Source: JBBTQZ01 sp964489135 (lineage in GTDB: Bacteria; Patescibacteriota; Minisyncoccia; Phycocordibacterales; WO2-35-19). From it: a stretch of DNA of 64,000 bases. The stretch lies in the NCBI GenBank assembly GCA_964489135.1, contig CAZAXK010000001.1, forward strand, positions 1 through 64,000, read 5' to 3'. Shown here piece by piece: positions 48,996 through 57,245 of this stretch. Every line of letters starts with the position of its first letter. Within the stretch, counting starts at the first letter, position 1. The notes beneath the pieces were generated by a model. It was given only the letters and a program-made list of their open reading frames with translations, was not told the origin of the DNA and made no database searches. Both the position numbers and the translations under genes were made by a program.

Positions 48996-49943
48996 ATGAA
49001 AACCATATTCTCCGGAATCAAGCCGACTGGACGCCCACACTTGGGCAACTATTTTGGCATGATGCGAGAGCATTTATCGCTGCAAAATGAAGGTTTGGTA
49101 TACGCATCAATCGTCGACTATCATGCTCTCAACTTTATTCAAAACGCCGAGGAGATGCACACGCTTACCCGCGAGCTCATCGTCGACTACCTCGCACTCG
49201 GCTTCGACACCGAAAAACATATCCTCTTCAAACAGTCCGACGTCCCAGAGCACACCGAGCTTGCTTGGATATTTGATACCATCACCACCGTCCCTTACCT
49301 CAAACGCGCTCACGCTTACAAAGACGCAGTCGCCAAAGGTGGCGAGGAAGATGTAAGTGTAGGCACATTCAATTACCCAATGCTCATGGCGGCGGATATA
49401 TTGCTTTATGACACAGACATAGTGCCAGTAGGGCAGGACCAGAAGCAGCATGTTGAATTTGCCCGCGATACGGCCGAGAAATTTAACAGAATATATGGTG
49501 AGACATTCAAACTTCCTGATGTGAAAATAATCGAAGGAGTAGAAGTAGTCCCTGGTACTGACGGGCGCAAGATGAGCAAGAGCTACGGCAACACCATCCC
49601 ACTATTTGCTACCGATGAGGAGATTGTCGAAAAAGTGATGAGTATAGTCACAGACTCGAGCGGCGACCGACCGGAGAATGTGTACGCCATCCACAAACTA
49701 TTTAAATTGGAATCTGAGCTCGCTTCAGTGTACGAAGAAAACAAAGGCAAGTATAAAAATCTAAAAGAAATATTGATCGAAGATATCAAGAACTTCATCG
49801 CTCCGCTTAGAGAGAAGAGGGGGGGAATAGCCAAGGACGACGCTTTGATAGCTAGAGTAATAGAATCAGGCAAAGAAAAAGCCCGCGCCAAGGCGAGCGA
49901 AAAGATGCAGGAGGTAAAGAGAGCTATCGGTGTTTTGAGTTAG
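48996..49943 (+). CDS. trpS: Tryptophanyl-tRNA synthetase
   Basis: 315 residues. PHLGNYFG near the start (HIGH-like), DIVPVGQDQKQHVE, and KMSKS at 192-196 within DGRKMSKSYGN. Length and motifs are those of bacterial TrpRS. A standalone gene between the helicase and the ABC exporter. Confidence 0.97.
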   Translation: MKTIFSGIKPTGRPHLGNYFGMMREHLSLQNEGLVYASIVDYHALNFIQNAEEMHTLTRELIVDYLALGFDTEKHILFKQSDVPEHTELAWIFDTITTVPYLKRAHAYKDAVAKGGEEDVSVGTFNYPMLMAADILLYDTDIVPVGQDQKQHVEFARDTAEKFNRIYGETFKLPDVKIIEGVEVVPGTDGRKMSKSYGNTIPLFATDEEIVEKVMSIVTDSSGDRPENVYAIHKLFKLESELASVYEENKGKYKNLKEILIEDIKNFIAPLREKRGGIAKDDALIARVIESGKEKARAKASEKMQEVKRAIGVLS

Positions 49944-50053
49944 CTCTCTTTACCGTTATCGCCCCCACCGCAAAATATCCAGTAAAGGACGATGAAAGAG
50001 GCGCACGCGACCCCAAGCAGGATCGCCAGTTCCCATACACTCAATTGGAACAT
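49940..50053 (-). CDS. Small single-pass membrane protein (37 aa)
   Basis: ATG at 50053 (minus), TAA at 49942-49940 overlapping the trpS stop on the other strand by two to three bases. A central hydrophobic helix (about 7-26: WELAILLGVACASFIVLYWI) with polar ends. It sits in the only gap between trpS and the ABC gene and is stop-free and hydrophobic, but the promoter is not clear. Confidence 0.4.
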   Translation of the reverse strand: MFQLSVWELAILLGVACASFIVLYWIFCGGGDNGKES

Positions 50054-50062
50054 AATACCTAT

Positions 50063-50091
50063 TTGACACCATAAATCATAGTCAATATAAT
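50063..50091 (+). promoter_or_regulatory. Consensus promoter, leaderless, of the ABC exporter gene
   Basis: TTGACA (50063-50068), 17-base spacer, TATAAT (50086-50091), both hexamers perfect. ATG at 50098 follows after six bases, so the transcript starts at the start codon. The clearest case of the leaderless layout in the window. Confidence 0.88.
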
Positions 50092-50097
50092 GTCAAG

Positions 50098-51879
50098 ATG
50101 CACGAACAAAAATTTTCCAAAGTAGGCATCAGCGATGTCCTCAAATATCTTTGGCAAGCCACCATTCCTCAAAAGTGGGGATTTTTCTTTACCGTGTTCG
50201 GCTTTGCTGTCTCGAGCATAATCTCGGTTATAGTTCCGCTAATCTACAAAAAATTCTTTGATTTACTAGCATTAAACACAAGCAAGGATCTCCTGACTCC
50301 TCAATTGATGGAGATTATTTTTGTCGTCTTCGCCCTTCACTCAGTCGTCTGGATCCTGTTCAGAACCGCAATGACGACCCTCAACCAAGTAGAAGCCAGA
50401 ACAATGGCCCGTATTAGGCAGATGTCTTTCGACTACATGATCAGACATTCATATTCCTTTTTCAGCAACAACTTTACCGGTTCTTTGGTCCAAAGAGTGG
50501 GCAGATTTAGCCGATCCTTTGAGCGCCTCTATGACATGCTGGTTTTCAACGTCATCCCGCTCGCTATAAACATTATTGGTGTAATCATCGTAGTGTACTT
50601 CCAAGAACCCGTTATCGCCTATATTATCCTCGGCTGGATATTGATCATCTTCGCCTTCAACTTTTTCTTCCAGCGCTGGAAACTCAAATACGACCTCTTG
50701 GCCACCAAGGCAGACACAGCGACAAGTGCTGCGCTTTCTGATGCTATCTCAAACCAGAACACTATCATGTCTTTCGCCGGCTTCGAAAAGGAATCGGCCA
50801 ATTTCAAAAAGGTTACTCTCGACCAATCCGAAAAACAAAGTCGATCTTGGGATCTCTCGGTGATAAAAGATGCGGTCCAGCAGGGGCTCATGGTTGTGGT
50901 CGAGTTTGCCATCTTCTACTACGCCATAAAATTTTGGGAGAGGAATCTCATAAGTATTGGAACGTTTGTCCTCATACAGGCCTACATAATTGGACTCGCC
51001 AACCGACTTTGGGACTTTGGCAGAATTATCAGAAACATCTACGAGAGCTTTGCTGATTCGAAGGAGATGGTAGAAATACTGGAAACCCCATACGAAATCA
51101 AAGACATCCCGAACGCGCGCAAGCTTGAGACAAAAGTCGGTCATATCAGCTTCAAGAATGTTTCGTTTGCCTTCAACGAGACCCGCAACGTGATCGAAAA
51201 TATCAATATCGAAATAAAAGGCGGGGAGAAGGTGGCCCTAATCGGCCCATCGGGAGCCGGCAAATCAACCTTCGTGCGGCTGCTCTTGCGAATGTATGAT
51301 GTCGCCTCAGGCCAAATCGAGATCGATGGTCAAAATATAAAAGAGGTCACTCAAGAGAGTTTGCGACGTGAGATCAGTCTGGTCCCGCAAGACCCGATCC
51401 TCTTCCACCGGACACTTATGGAAAACATCCGCTATGGCAGGGAAGAGGCGAGTGATGAAGAAGTGATCGAGGCCTCACGACTCGCACACTGTGATGAGTT
51501 TATCGATGTTTTGCCCGAGAAATACAACACCTTTGTCGGCGAGCGCGGTATCAAACTTTCTGGTGGCGAAAGACAGAGGGTTGCGATTGCGAGAGCAATT
51601 TTGAAGAATGCCCCAATACTGATCTTGGATGAAGCCACCTCAAGTCTTGATTCTCACTCAGAACACCTCATTCAAGATGCGCTCGACAAATTGATGCAAG
51701 ACAAGACAGTGATCGTCATTGCCCATCGACTCTCGACCATCAGAAAAATGGACCGAGTAATCGCCATAGACAACGGACAAGTGATCGAAGAGGGAAGCCA
51801 CGAAGAGTTGCTCGCCCGCGAGCACAGTCTGTACAAAAATCTTTGGAACCTCCAAGCCGGCGGCTTCTTGCCGGAATAG
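50098..51879 (+). CDS. ABC transporter, fused permease and ATPase
   Basis: 593 residues. Six transmembrane helices (about 20-320) and a nucleotide-binding domain with Walker A GPSGAGKST (383-391), Q-loop VPQDPILF, signature LSGGERQRV and Walker B ILILDEATSSLD; H-loop in IAHRLSTI. MsbA/BmrA-like half-transporter that would dimerise and export lipids or drugs. Substrate not deducible. Confidence 0.94.
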   Translation: MHEQKFSKVGISDVLKYLWQATIPQKWGFFFTVFGFAVSSIISVIVPLIYKKFFDLLALNTSKDLLTPQLMEIIFVVFALHSVVWILFRTAMTTLNQVEARTMARIRQMSFDYMIRHSYSFFSNNFTGSLVQRVGRFSRSFERLYDMLVFNVIPLAINIIGVIIVVYFQEPVIAYIILGWILIIFAFNFFFQRWKLKYDLLATKADTATSAALSDAISNQNTIMSFAGFEKESANFKKVTLDQSEKQSRSWDLSVIKDAVQQGLMVVVEFAIFYYAIKFWERNLISIGTFVLIQAYIIGLANRLWDFGRIIRNIYESFADSKEMVEILETPYEIKDIPNARKLETKVGHISFKNVSFAFNETRNVIENINIEIKGGEKVALIGPSGAGKSTFVRLLLRMYDVASGQIEIDGQNIKEVTQESLRREISLVPQDPILFHRTLMENIRYGREEASDEEVIEASRLAHCDEFIDVLPEKYNTFVGERGIKLSGGERQRVAIARAILKNAPILILDEATSSLDSHSEHLIQDALDKLMQDKTVIVIAHRLSTIRKMDRVIAIDNGQVIEEGSHEELLAREHSLYKNLWNLQAGGFLPE

Positions 51880-51897
51880 GCGAAAACAAAAAAACGA

Positions 51898-51933
51898 TTA
51901 TACAAAAACCCGCGGCCGCGGGAAAGTGTATAA
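51898..51933. repeat. Palindromic element, copy 2
   Basis: TTATACAAAAACCCGCGG / CCGCGGGAAAGTGTATAA, arms of 18 bases matching in 14, in the region between the ABC gene and the T-box leader. Shares both arms with the element at 15661-15726 but has no central insert. On the minus strand its second arm is followed by TTTTTG. Confidence 0.7.
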
Positions 51934-51960
51934 CTAATAAAAAATTGGATATCATGCGTG

Positions 51961-51990
51961 TTGCAAAAAGTGGGGATAGTTGTATATTTA
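51961..51990 (+). promoter_or_regulatory. Candidate promoter of the aspS T-box leader
   Basis: TTGCAA (51961-51966), 16-base spacer, then TATATT at 51983-51988. It would start transcription near 51996, giving a leader of about 245 bases. A further upstream start, near the palindromic element, is possible. Confidence 0.35.
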
Positions 51991-52215
51991 GGAGAACCGT
52001 TGAACCGGCCAACACCGGTGAGGTGAGGAAAGAAATCCCAAAAGGAAAGTAGAATCTTCCGGCTCCGAGCAATGCGAGGAGGGCTCCGACAAGCCAAAAG
52101 AGAACAAACCAGGGTGGTACCGCGCCTAGGCCAACAAAACTCAGTGAGTAAAGTTGACACGAAATCGCCCCTGCGAATTTATAAATTATAAATTCGGAGG
52201 GGCTATTTTGTTTAT
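51974..52215 (+). promoter_or_regulatory. T-box riboswitch (transcription attenuator) of aspS
   Basis: AGGGTGGTACCGCG at 52111-52124 is the highly conserved T-box sequence that binds the tRNA acceptor end. A terminator hairpin follows (52167-52203, stem GCCCCT-CGAATTT / AAATTCG-AGGGGC with a T-rich tail) in the usual place, directly before aspS. Upstream, ACCGG/CCGGT and CTCC/GGAG helices fit the stem I-III region. Uncharged tRNA would stabilise the antiterminator and switch aspS on. I could not fix the specifier codon, and the leader looks short. Confidence 0.85.
52167..52210 (+). terminator. Attenuator terminator of the aspS T-box
   Basis: GCCCCT...AGGGGC with the inner CGAATTTATAA/TTATAAATTCG helix and TATTTTG tail, 35 bases before aspS. 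Confidence 0.85.
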
Positions 52216-52238
52216 AAGAAAATCCCTCCGCCAAAAAA

Positions 52239-53669
52239 ATGCAAAGAACATACATTAAGGATTTGGGTCAAAAAGTGGGCGAGGAGGTTTTGATTCAAGG
52301 TTGGGTAGACGTAGTGCGCGACCAAGGTAAGATGGTCTTCTTCGATTTTCGTGATATGACCGGCAAAGTGCAGGGGGTGGTTTTACCAAACCAAAAGGAG
52401 CTCGTAGAAAAAGCCAAGGAAGTTCGTAACGAGTGGGTTCTCACAGTAAAGGGCAAGATCAACAAGCGGCCAGAAAAGATGGTCAATGACAAGGTAGCAA
52501 ACGGTGATATCGAGATGGAAGTGTTGGGTCTAGAAGTGCTAAACAAAGCTGACACACTCCCGTTCGAAATCACTTCCGATACCTCCGTAATCGACGAGAA
52601 CACGCGTCTCAAATACCGCTATCTCGATTTGCGCAGCGAAAGAATGCAAAGAAATATCCGACTACGAAGCGAATTTGTGAAGCGAGTACGCGAACATTTG
52701 TTTAAGAAGTTTTTTACCGAGATCGAAACCCCGCTTTTGACCGAATCAACACCCGAAGGCTCGAGAGACTTCGTCGTACCAAGCCGACTCAACCCTGGGA
52801 AGTTTTATGCTCTTCCACAGTCACCCCAGCAGTACAAACAGCTACTCATGGTTGGGGGCATGGAAAGATACTTCCAGATCGCAAGAGCCGTGCGCGACGA
52901 AGACCTTCGGGCGGACAGAGGATTTGAGCACACTCAAGTAGACCTCGAAATGTCTTTTGTTCAGATGGAAGATGTGATGAATACAGTAGAAGCCATGGTA
53001 ACCGAGGTTGTAGAGTCGTTGGGCTACACGATCAAAGAAAAGCCCTTCCCACGTATTTCGTACAAAGACGCGATGGCCAAATATGGTGCTGACAAGTTTG
53101 ATATGCGCACACCAGAAGAAAAGGAGAAGGGGATACTCGCCTATGCTTGGGTGGTCAACTTCCCATTCTTCGAAAAAACTGACCCAAATGGTGGGACGGG
53201 AATGGAGAAGGGCAACTGGACCTTTACCCACAATCCGTTTTCTATGCCGATCCCTGAACACGTAGAATGGCTCATGGAAGGCAAGAACATCGAAGATATC
53301 CTCACCACTCAATACGACCTTGTCTGCAACGGCTACGAATCCGGAGGTGGATCGATCCGCGCCCATAAGCCAGAAATACTCAAAGCAACATACAAAGTGA
53401 TGGGCTACAGCGATGAAGAGATCGAATCAAGTGTCGGACACATGCTCGAGGCCTTCAAATATGGCACACCTCCACATGGTGGTATCGCTCTCGGAGTCGA
53501 GCGCAATATCATGAACCTAACAGGAGAAACATTCTTGCGAGAAGTGCAGTCCTTCCCAATGACTCGTGGAGGCCAGACAGCGGTAATGAAAGCTCCGAAA
53601 GAGCTTTCAGAAAGACAATTACGCGAATTGGGTATTAAAGTGGAGAAGAAGGACGAGAAGAAAAATTAG
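52239..53669 (+). CDS. aspS: Aspartyl-tRNA synthetase, bacterial type without GAD domain
   Basis: 476 residues against about 590 in E. coli. The N-terminal OB-fold anticodon-binding domain and the class II motifs are bacterial in sequence (STPEGSRDFVVPSR, ALPQSPQQYKQLLM, FRDEDLRADR-like IARAVRDEDLRADR), and motif 3 reads GIALGVERNIM. Between the YKDAMAKYGADKFDMRT segment and WVVNFPFFE, where bacterial enzymes carry the roughly 120-residue GAD insertion, there are only about 15 residues. Length falls short by just that amount. Charges tRNA-Asp, and tRNA-Asn as well if non-discriminating, which is not decidable here. Confidence 0.95.
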   Translation: MQRTYIKDLGQKVGEEVLIQGWVDVVRDQGKMVFFDFRDMTGKVQGVVLPNQKELVEKAKEVRNEWVLTVKGKINKRPEKMVNDKVANGDIEMEVLGLEVLNKADTLPFEITSDTSVIDENTRLKYRYLDLRSERMQRNIRLRSEFVKRVREHLFKKFFTEIETPLLTESTPEGSRDFVVPSRLNPGKFYALPQSPQQYKQLLMVGGMERYFQIARAVRDEDLRADRGFEHTQVDLEMSFVQMEDVMNTVEAMVTEVVESLGYTIKEKPFPRISYKDAMAKYGADKFDMRTPEEKEKGILAYAWVVNFPFFEKTDPNGGTGMEKGNWTFTHNPFSMPIPEHVEWLMEGKNIEDILTTQYDLVCNGYESGGGSIRAHKPEILKATYKVMGYSDEEIESSVGHMLEAFKYGTPPHGGIALGVERNIMNLTGETFLREVQSFPMTRGGQTAVMKAPKELSERQLRELGIKVEKKDEKKN

Positions 53670-53677
53670 TAAAGTAA

Positions 53678-53815
53678 AGGGCCCTGGTGGGAGTGTCGAC
53701 GGGGATCATGTCCGACGCTTACCAGGGCCCAAGGAGGTCTCCTGCGTACGGGTGCGGCCGGAGGAACCGCGGACCCCGTGCTGGGGAAAGGAGACCATCA
53801 GATTGATTGGATCTG
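53678..53815 (+). other. Structured region between aspS and scpA
   Basis: Three stable helices in a row: GGGCCCTGGT / ACCAGGGCCC (53679-53730); GGTCTCC / GGAGACC enclosing ACGGG/CCCGT and GCGG/CCGC (53736-53796); CAGAT/ATCTG (near 53798-53814). No T-tract after any of them, so this is not an ordinary terminator. Perhaps an RNA leader of scpA or a small RNA. It does not match the SRP RNA core. Confidence 0.5.
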
Positions 53816-53837
53816 ACATAAGGATTGCACAACAAAA

Positions 53838-53863
53838 AACCCCTGTCAAACGGAAAAAAGGGG
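53838..53863 (-). terminator. Possible minus-strand terminator
   Basis: CCCCT / AGGGG pair flanking an A-rich loop; on the minus strand it is followed by TTTTTTG. No minus-strand gene is seen upstream, so its role is doubtful. Confidence 0.25.
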
Positions 53864-53888
53864 AGGCGGTGTGGTAAAATAAGGAACA

Positions 53889-54626
53889 ATGGAAACTGAT
53901 TTCAAAGTCAAAGTGGGCGAATTTGAGGGCCCACTCGATCTTTTGCTCGACCTCATAGAAAGGCGCAAACTGCATATTAGCAACGTGTCGCTCTCGCAGG
54001 TAGCCGACGAATTTCTCGAGCACATCAAAAGACACGAGGAGTTCCCCCTAGGCGACAGTGCAGAGTTTATCTTGATCGCCTCGACTCTGCTTCTTTTAAA
54101 ATCCAAGTCACTTTTGCCCAATCTCGAGCTTACACCCGAAGAAGAGGGGAGTATCGAAGATCTAGAAGAGCGCCTGCGCGAATACCAGAAATACAAAACC
54201 TTGGCGGTCGCTATCCGCCGGATGTTTGGTAGCTTTCTTTTCTTCCCTCAAGAAAGCAAGACTCGCACAGTCGTCTTTGCTCCAACGGAAGAAATCGAAG
54301 TAGCGAGTCTACATGCGCATCTACTCAGAGCTTTGCAGAACTTGCCCAAGCCGGCCGTTTTGCCCAAGGTTAGAGTAGAAAAAATAATCAGTCTAGAAGA
54401 GATGATCGATAGCTTATCAGATCGAATTCAAAAAAGTTTTAAGATGAGCTTCAGAGATTTTGCTGGCAAAGGTGTGGGCGACAGAGAAGGTAAAATCAAC
54501 TTGATTGTCGGCTTCCTTGCCATGCTCGAGCTCGTCAAACGCGGGGTGGTGCGGGTCAATCAAGAAGCTCATTTCGGCGACATCGAGATGGAGAGTGAAA
54601 ATATAGCCACTCCAACGTATAATTAA
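53889..54626 (+). CDS. scpA: Segregation and condensation protein A
   Basis: 245 residues: the kleisin N-terminus VGEFEGPLDLLLDLIERRKL and HISNVSLSQVADEFLEHI, then the C-terminal winged helix. ScpA bridges the SMC dimer heads. A TAAAAT lies eight bases before the ATG. Followed by scpB after five bases. Confidence 0.95.
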   Translation: METDFKVKVGEFEGPLDLLLDLIERRKLHISNVSLSQVADEFLEHIKRHEEFPLGDSAEFILIASTLLLLKSKSLLPNLELTPEEEGSIEDLEERLREYQKYKTLAVAIRRMFGSFLFFPQESKTRTVVFAPTEEIEVASLHAHLLRALQNLPKPAVLPKVRVEKIISLEEMIDSLSDRIQKSFKMSFRDFAGKGVGDREGKINLIVGFLAMLELVKRGVVRVNQEAHFGDIEMESENIATPTYN

Positions 54627-54631
54627 CACCA

Positions 54632-55180
54632 ATGGAACAAAAGCTAGAGGCCATCCTTTTTTATAAGAACGAACCAGTAGAGGTGAGCCGGCTCGCGCAC
54701 CTTTTGCAACAGAGCGAGTCGGAAGTAATAGAAGGCCTAAAGCGACTCCAAACTTCGCTTAAAGAGCGGGGGATTTGCCTCATTCTTACCGATACAGAAG
54801 CAAGTCTTGCGACTGCTCCCCAAATGACCGAACTCATCGAGCAAATAGCCAAGGAAGAAATGAGTCGGGAAATAGGCAAAGCCGGACTCGAAACCCTCGC
54901 CATAATCCTTTATAATAGCCAAGGAATAAGCCGAAGGAAGATTGATTTCATTAGGGGAGTCAATTCTTCCTTTATAATACGCAACCTTTTGACACGCGGA
55001 CTTATCGAAAGGTCCGAATCCAGGGATGATCAGAGGGGATTTATTTATAAGCCCACTTCTTTGTTATTGGCCCATCTCGGGATAAAGGCGCTTGCCGAAC
55101 TTCCGGAATTCGAGGTATTGGAGCAAGAGCTTCATGAGGCAGTCGATCGCATGGAAAGTGAAGAAAAAGAGACAAATTAA
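54632..55180 (+). CDS. scpB: Segregation and condensation protein B
   Basis: 182 residues. Two winged-helix domains; the core LETLAIILYNSQGISRRKID followed by RGVNSSFIIRNLLTRGLIE is typical. Dimerises and binds ScpA in the SMC complex that organises and segregates the chromosome. Next gene starts two bases later. Confidence 0.95.
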   Translation: MEQKLEAILFYKNEPVEVSRLAHLLQQSESEVIEGLKRLQTSLKERGICLILTDTEASLATAPQMTELIEQIAKEEMSREIGKAGLETLAIILYNSQGISRRKIDFIRGVNSSFIIRNLLTRGLIERSESRDDQRGFIYKPTSLLLAHLGIKALAELPEFEVLEQELHEAVDRMESEEKETN

Positions 55181-55182
55181 TT

Positions 55183-56127
55183 ATGGAGGAGAACAATAAT
55201 CAACTGTCGGTTATAAATAATGACATCAAAAAGCGCACCCGCTACTTTGTCCGCGCCCTATTTTTCTTTTCCATATTTTCGATAGTGATTTTTGGTATTT
55301 TGGTCAATGGTGAACCAAGCAAAGCCACAACCGAAAAGCCCGCTCACAAACAGAGTTATTTCGATAATATCCCACTTGAGGCCCGCGCTGTGTTGGTCTG
55401 GGATGTGGTAAACCGACAGGAAATCTTTTCCAAGAATCCCGATTTGGCCTTACCACTCGCGTCGCTCACCAAAGTGATGACCGCGATAACCGCAAACCAA
55501 GTTTTGACCGCAGACGATTCCGTAACAATTCGCCCGGAAGATCTGCTGCCCGACGGTGACTCCAAGTTGGTTGTCGGTGATAAGTGGCAAGCCCACAACC
55601 TTATCGACTTTGTCCTTATTACTTCATCCAACGACGGCGCGCACGCACTGGCTCGCGCCTCCGAAGAAAAGATGCGAGGTACGATGACTGATTTCATCAC
55701 AAAGATGAACGACACAGCAAACTTCGTTGGAGCCGAAAATAGTCACTTTTGGAATGAGCACGGGCTAGACCAAGGTGTCGATCGCGGCGGGGCTTACGGT
55801 TCGGCTCGAGATTTGGCTCTCATTTTTGAATACGCTTTAAAGCAATTTCCAGCTTTGCTTGAGGCAACCCGCTACAGCAATCTTTCTATCAGAAGTAGCG
55901 CGAGCGTGTATAACGCCATGAACACCAATTCGAAGGTTGATCAAATACCAGGAATTTTAGCCTCCAAGACTGGGTACACTGATTTAGCCGGCGGGAATTT
56001 AGTGATCGCCTTTGACGCCGGACTAAACCACCCCATAATCGTAGCTGTGCTTGGATCTTCCCAAGAAGGGCGATTTGAAGACACACTGAAGCTCGTAGAG
56101 GCCACAATGAAATTTATTAAGAATTAA
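55183..56127 (+). CDS. D-alanyl-D-alanine carboxypeptidase (S11, PBP5-like)
   Basis: 314 residues. One N-terminal transmembrane helix (about 22-42) anchors the domain outside. Active-site motifs SLTK (S94, K97), SSN (148-150) and KTG (in SKTGYTDLAG) are all present. It trims the terminal D-Ala from peptidoglycan stem peptides and thereby limits crosslinking. Lies between scpB and mraY in a cell-division/envelope operon. Confidence 0.93.
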   Translation: MEENNNQLSVINNDIKKRTRYFVRALFFFSIFSIVIFGILVNGEPSKATTEKPAHKQSYFDNIPLEARAVLVWDVVNRQEIFSKNPDLALPLASLTKVMTAITANQVLTADDSVTIRPEDLLPDGDSKLVVGDKWQAHNLIDFVLITSSNDGAHALARASEEKMRGTMTDFITKMNDTANFVGAENSHFWNEHGLDQGVDRGGAYGSARDLALIFEYALKQFPALLEATRYSNLSIRSSASVYNAMNTNSKVDQIPGILASKTGYTDLAGGNLVIAFDAGLNHPIIVAVLGSSQEGRFEDTLKLVEATMKFIKN

Positions 56128-56143
56128 GTACTATCAGAATTCT

Positions 56144-57223
56144 ATGACCATAGATATAGTAAAGATATTTTTGCCATCAGTGCTCGCTTTCATCTGTGGT
56201 GTTTTAATGACTCCGCCTCTCACCAACTTTCTCTACAAATACAAAATGTGGAAGAAGAAGGCGGGCAAGTTGGATGTCTTGGGCAATGACGCGCCTATTT
56301 TCAACCAGCTCCACAAAGAGACTCAGGTCAACACACCCCGCATGGGAGGGGTAGTAGTATGGGGCTCTACTTTTTTGGTTATCGCACTGATTTGGATACT
56401 AGCAGAGTTTAGTGGCAATCAATCACTAATAAATCTTGATATACTTTCTCGCAACCAAACTTGGATTCCTCTCGCAACCCTCATGATCGGAGCATTCGTT
56501 GGGCTAATCGACGACTACTTGGTCACAAGACCAGTCGATGGCGCTTACGAAGCTGGTGGTTTGAGACTCAGAAACCGGCTTACTATTGTAGGCGTCATTG
56601 CACTACTTTGCGCACTTTGGTTTTTCTTCAAACTGGATGTGGAGACAATTGGCAGCTTCGGTCGGATACTACCCGAGATTTATCTAGGATACTTGTTCAT
56701 ACCATTCTTTGTTATAGTCATTCTCGGAATCTACGCCGGTGGTGTAATAGATGGTATTGATGGCCTCTCGGGTGGAGTGTTCGCCTCGATGTTTGCCGCT
56801 TATGGCGGTATTGCATTTTACCAGCAACAATATGACTTAGCGGCCTTCTGTGCCACGGTACTCGGAGCAATACTCGCCTTTCTTTGGTTCAACATCCCAC
56901 CTGCGCGGTATTATATGTCCGACACTGGCATGATGGGCCTTACCATCACACTTGGAATTGTGGCCTTTATGACTGATTCGCTTGGTGGGGGTTTTGGTAT
57001 CTTTGTCCTACCAATTATCGCTCTCCCCCTGGTTATCACGGTCGGCTCAAACATCATTCAAATAATTTCGAAGAAGTTTCGAGGCAAAAAAGTATTCCTA
57101 GTTGCACCCCTCCATCACCACTTCGAAGCGATCGGCTGGCCTTCCTATAAAGTAACGATGCGGTATTGGATATTCGGAGCTGTATCGGCCATACTTGGTA
57201 TTATCCTCGCACTCATCGGGTAG
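56144..57223 (+). CDS. mraY: Phospho-MurNAc-pentapeptide translocase MraY
   Basis: 359 residues, ten helices. The active-site D residues are in GLIDDYLVTR and later MSDTGMMGL, with the HHHFE motif near the end (LHHHFEAIGW). Makes lipid I from UDP-MurNAc-pentapeptide on the membrane. murD, murE and murF are absent beside it. Confidence 0.95.
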   Translation: MTIDIVKIFLPSVLAFICGVLMTPPLTNFLYKYKMWKKKAGKLDVLGNDAPIFNQLHKETQVNTPRMGGVVVWGSTFLVIALIWILAEFSGNQSLINLDILSRNQTWIPLATLMIGAFVGLIDDYLVTRPVDGAYEAGGLRLRNRLTIVGVIALLCALWFFFKLDVETIGSFGRILPEIYLGYLFIPFFVIVILGIYAGGVIDGIDGLSGGVFASMFAAYGGIAFYQQQYDLAAFCATVLGAILAFLWFNIPPARYYMSDTGMMGLTITLGIVAFMTDSLGGGFGIFVLPIIALPLVITVGSNIIQIISKKFRGKKVFLVAPLHHHFEAIGWPSYKVTMRYWIFGAVSAILGIILALIG

Positions 57224-57233
57224 TGGTTTGTGT

Positions 57234-57239
57234 TAGAAT
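57234..57239 (+). promoter_or_regulatory. -10 element, leaderless promoter of ftsW
   Basis: TAGAAT with TGT before it (extended -10), ending six bases before the ATG at 57246. Confidence 0.55.
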
Positions 57240-57245
57240 AATTGC

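Noticed and set aside
53736..53797. SRP (4.5S) RNA because of a GGAGG-type loop
   Set aside because: The conserved GGTCAGG...GGAAGCAGCC core and GGAA tetraloop are not present.
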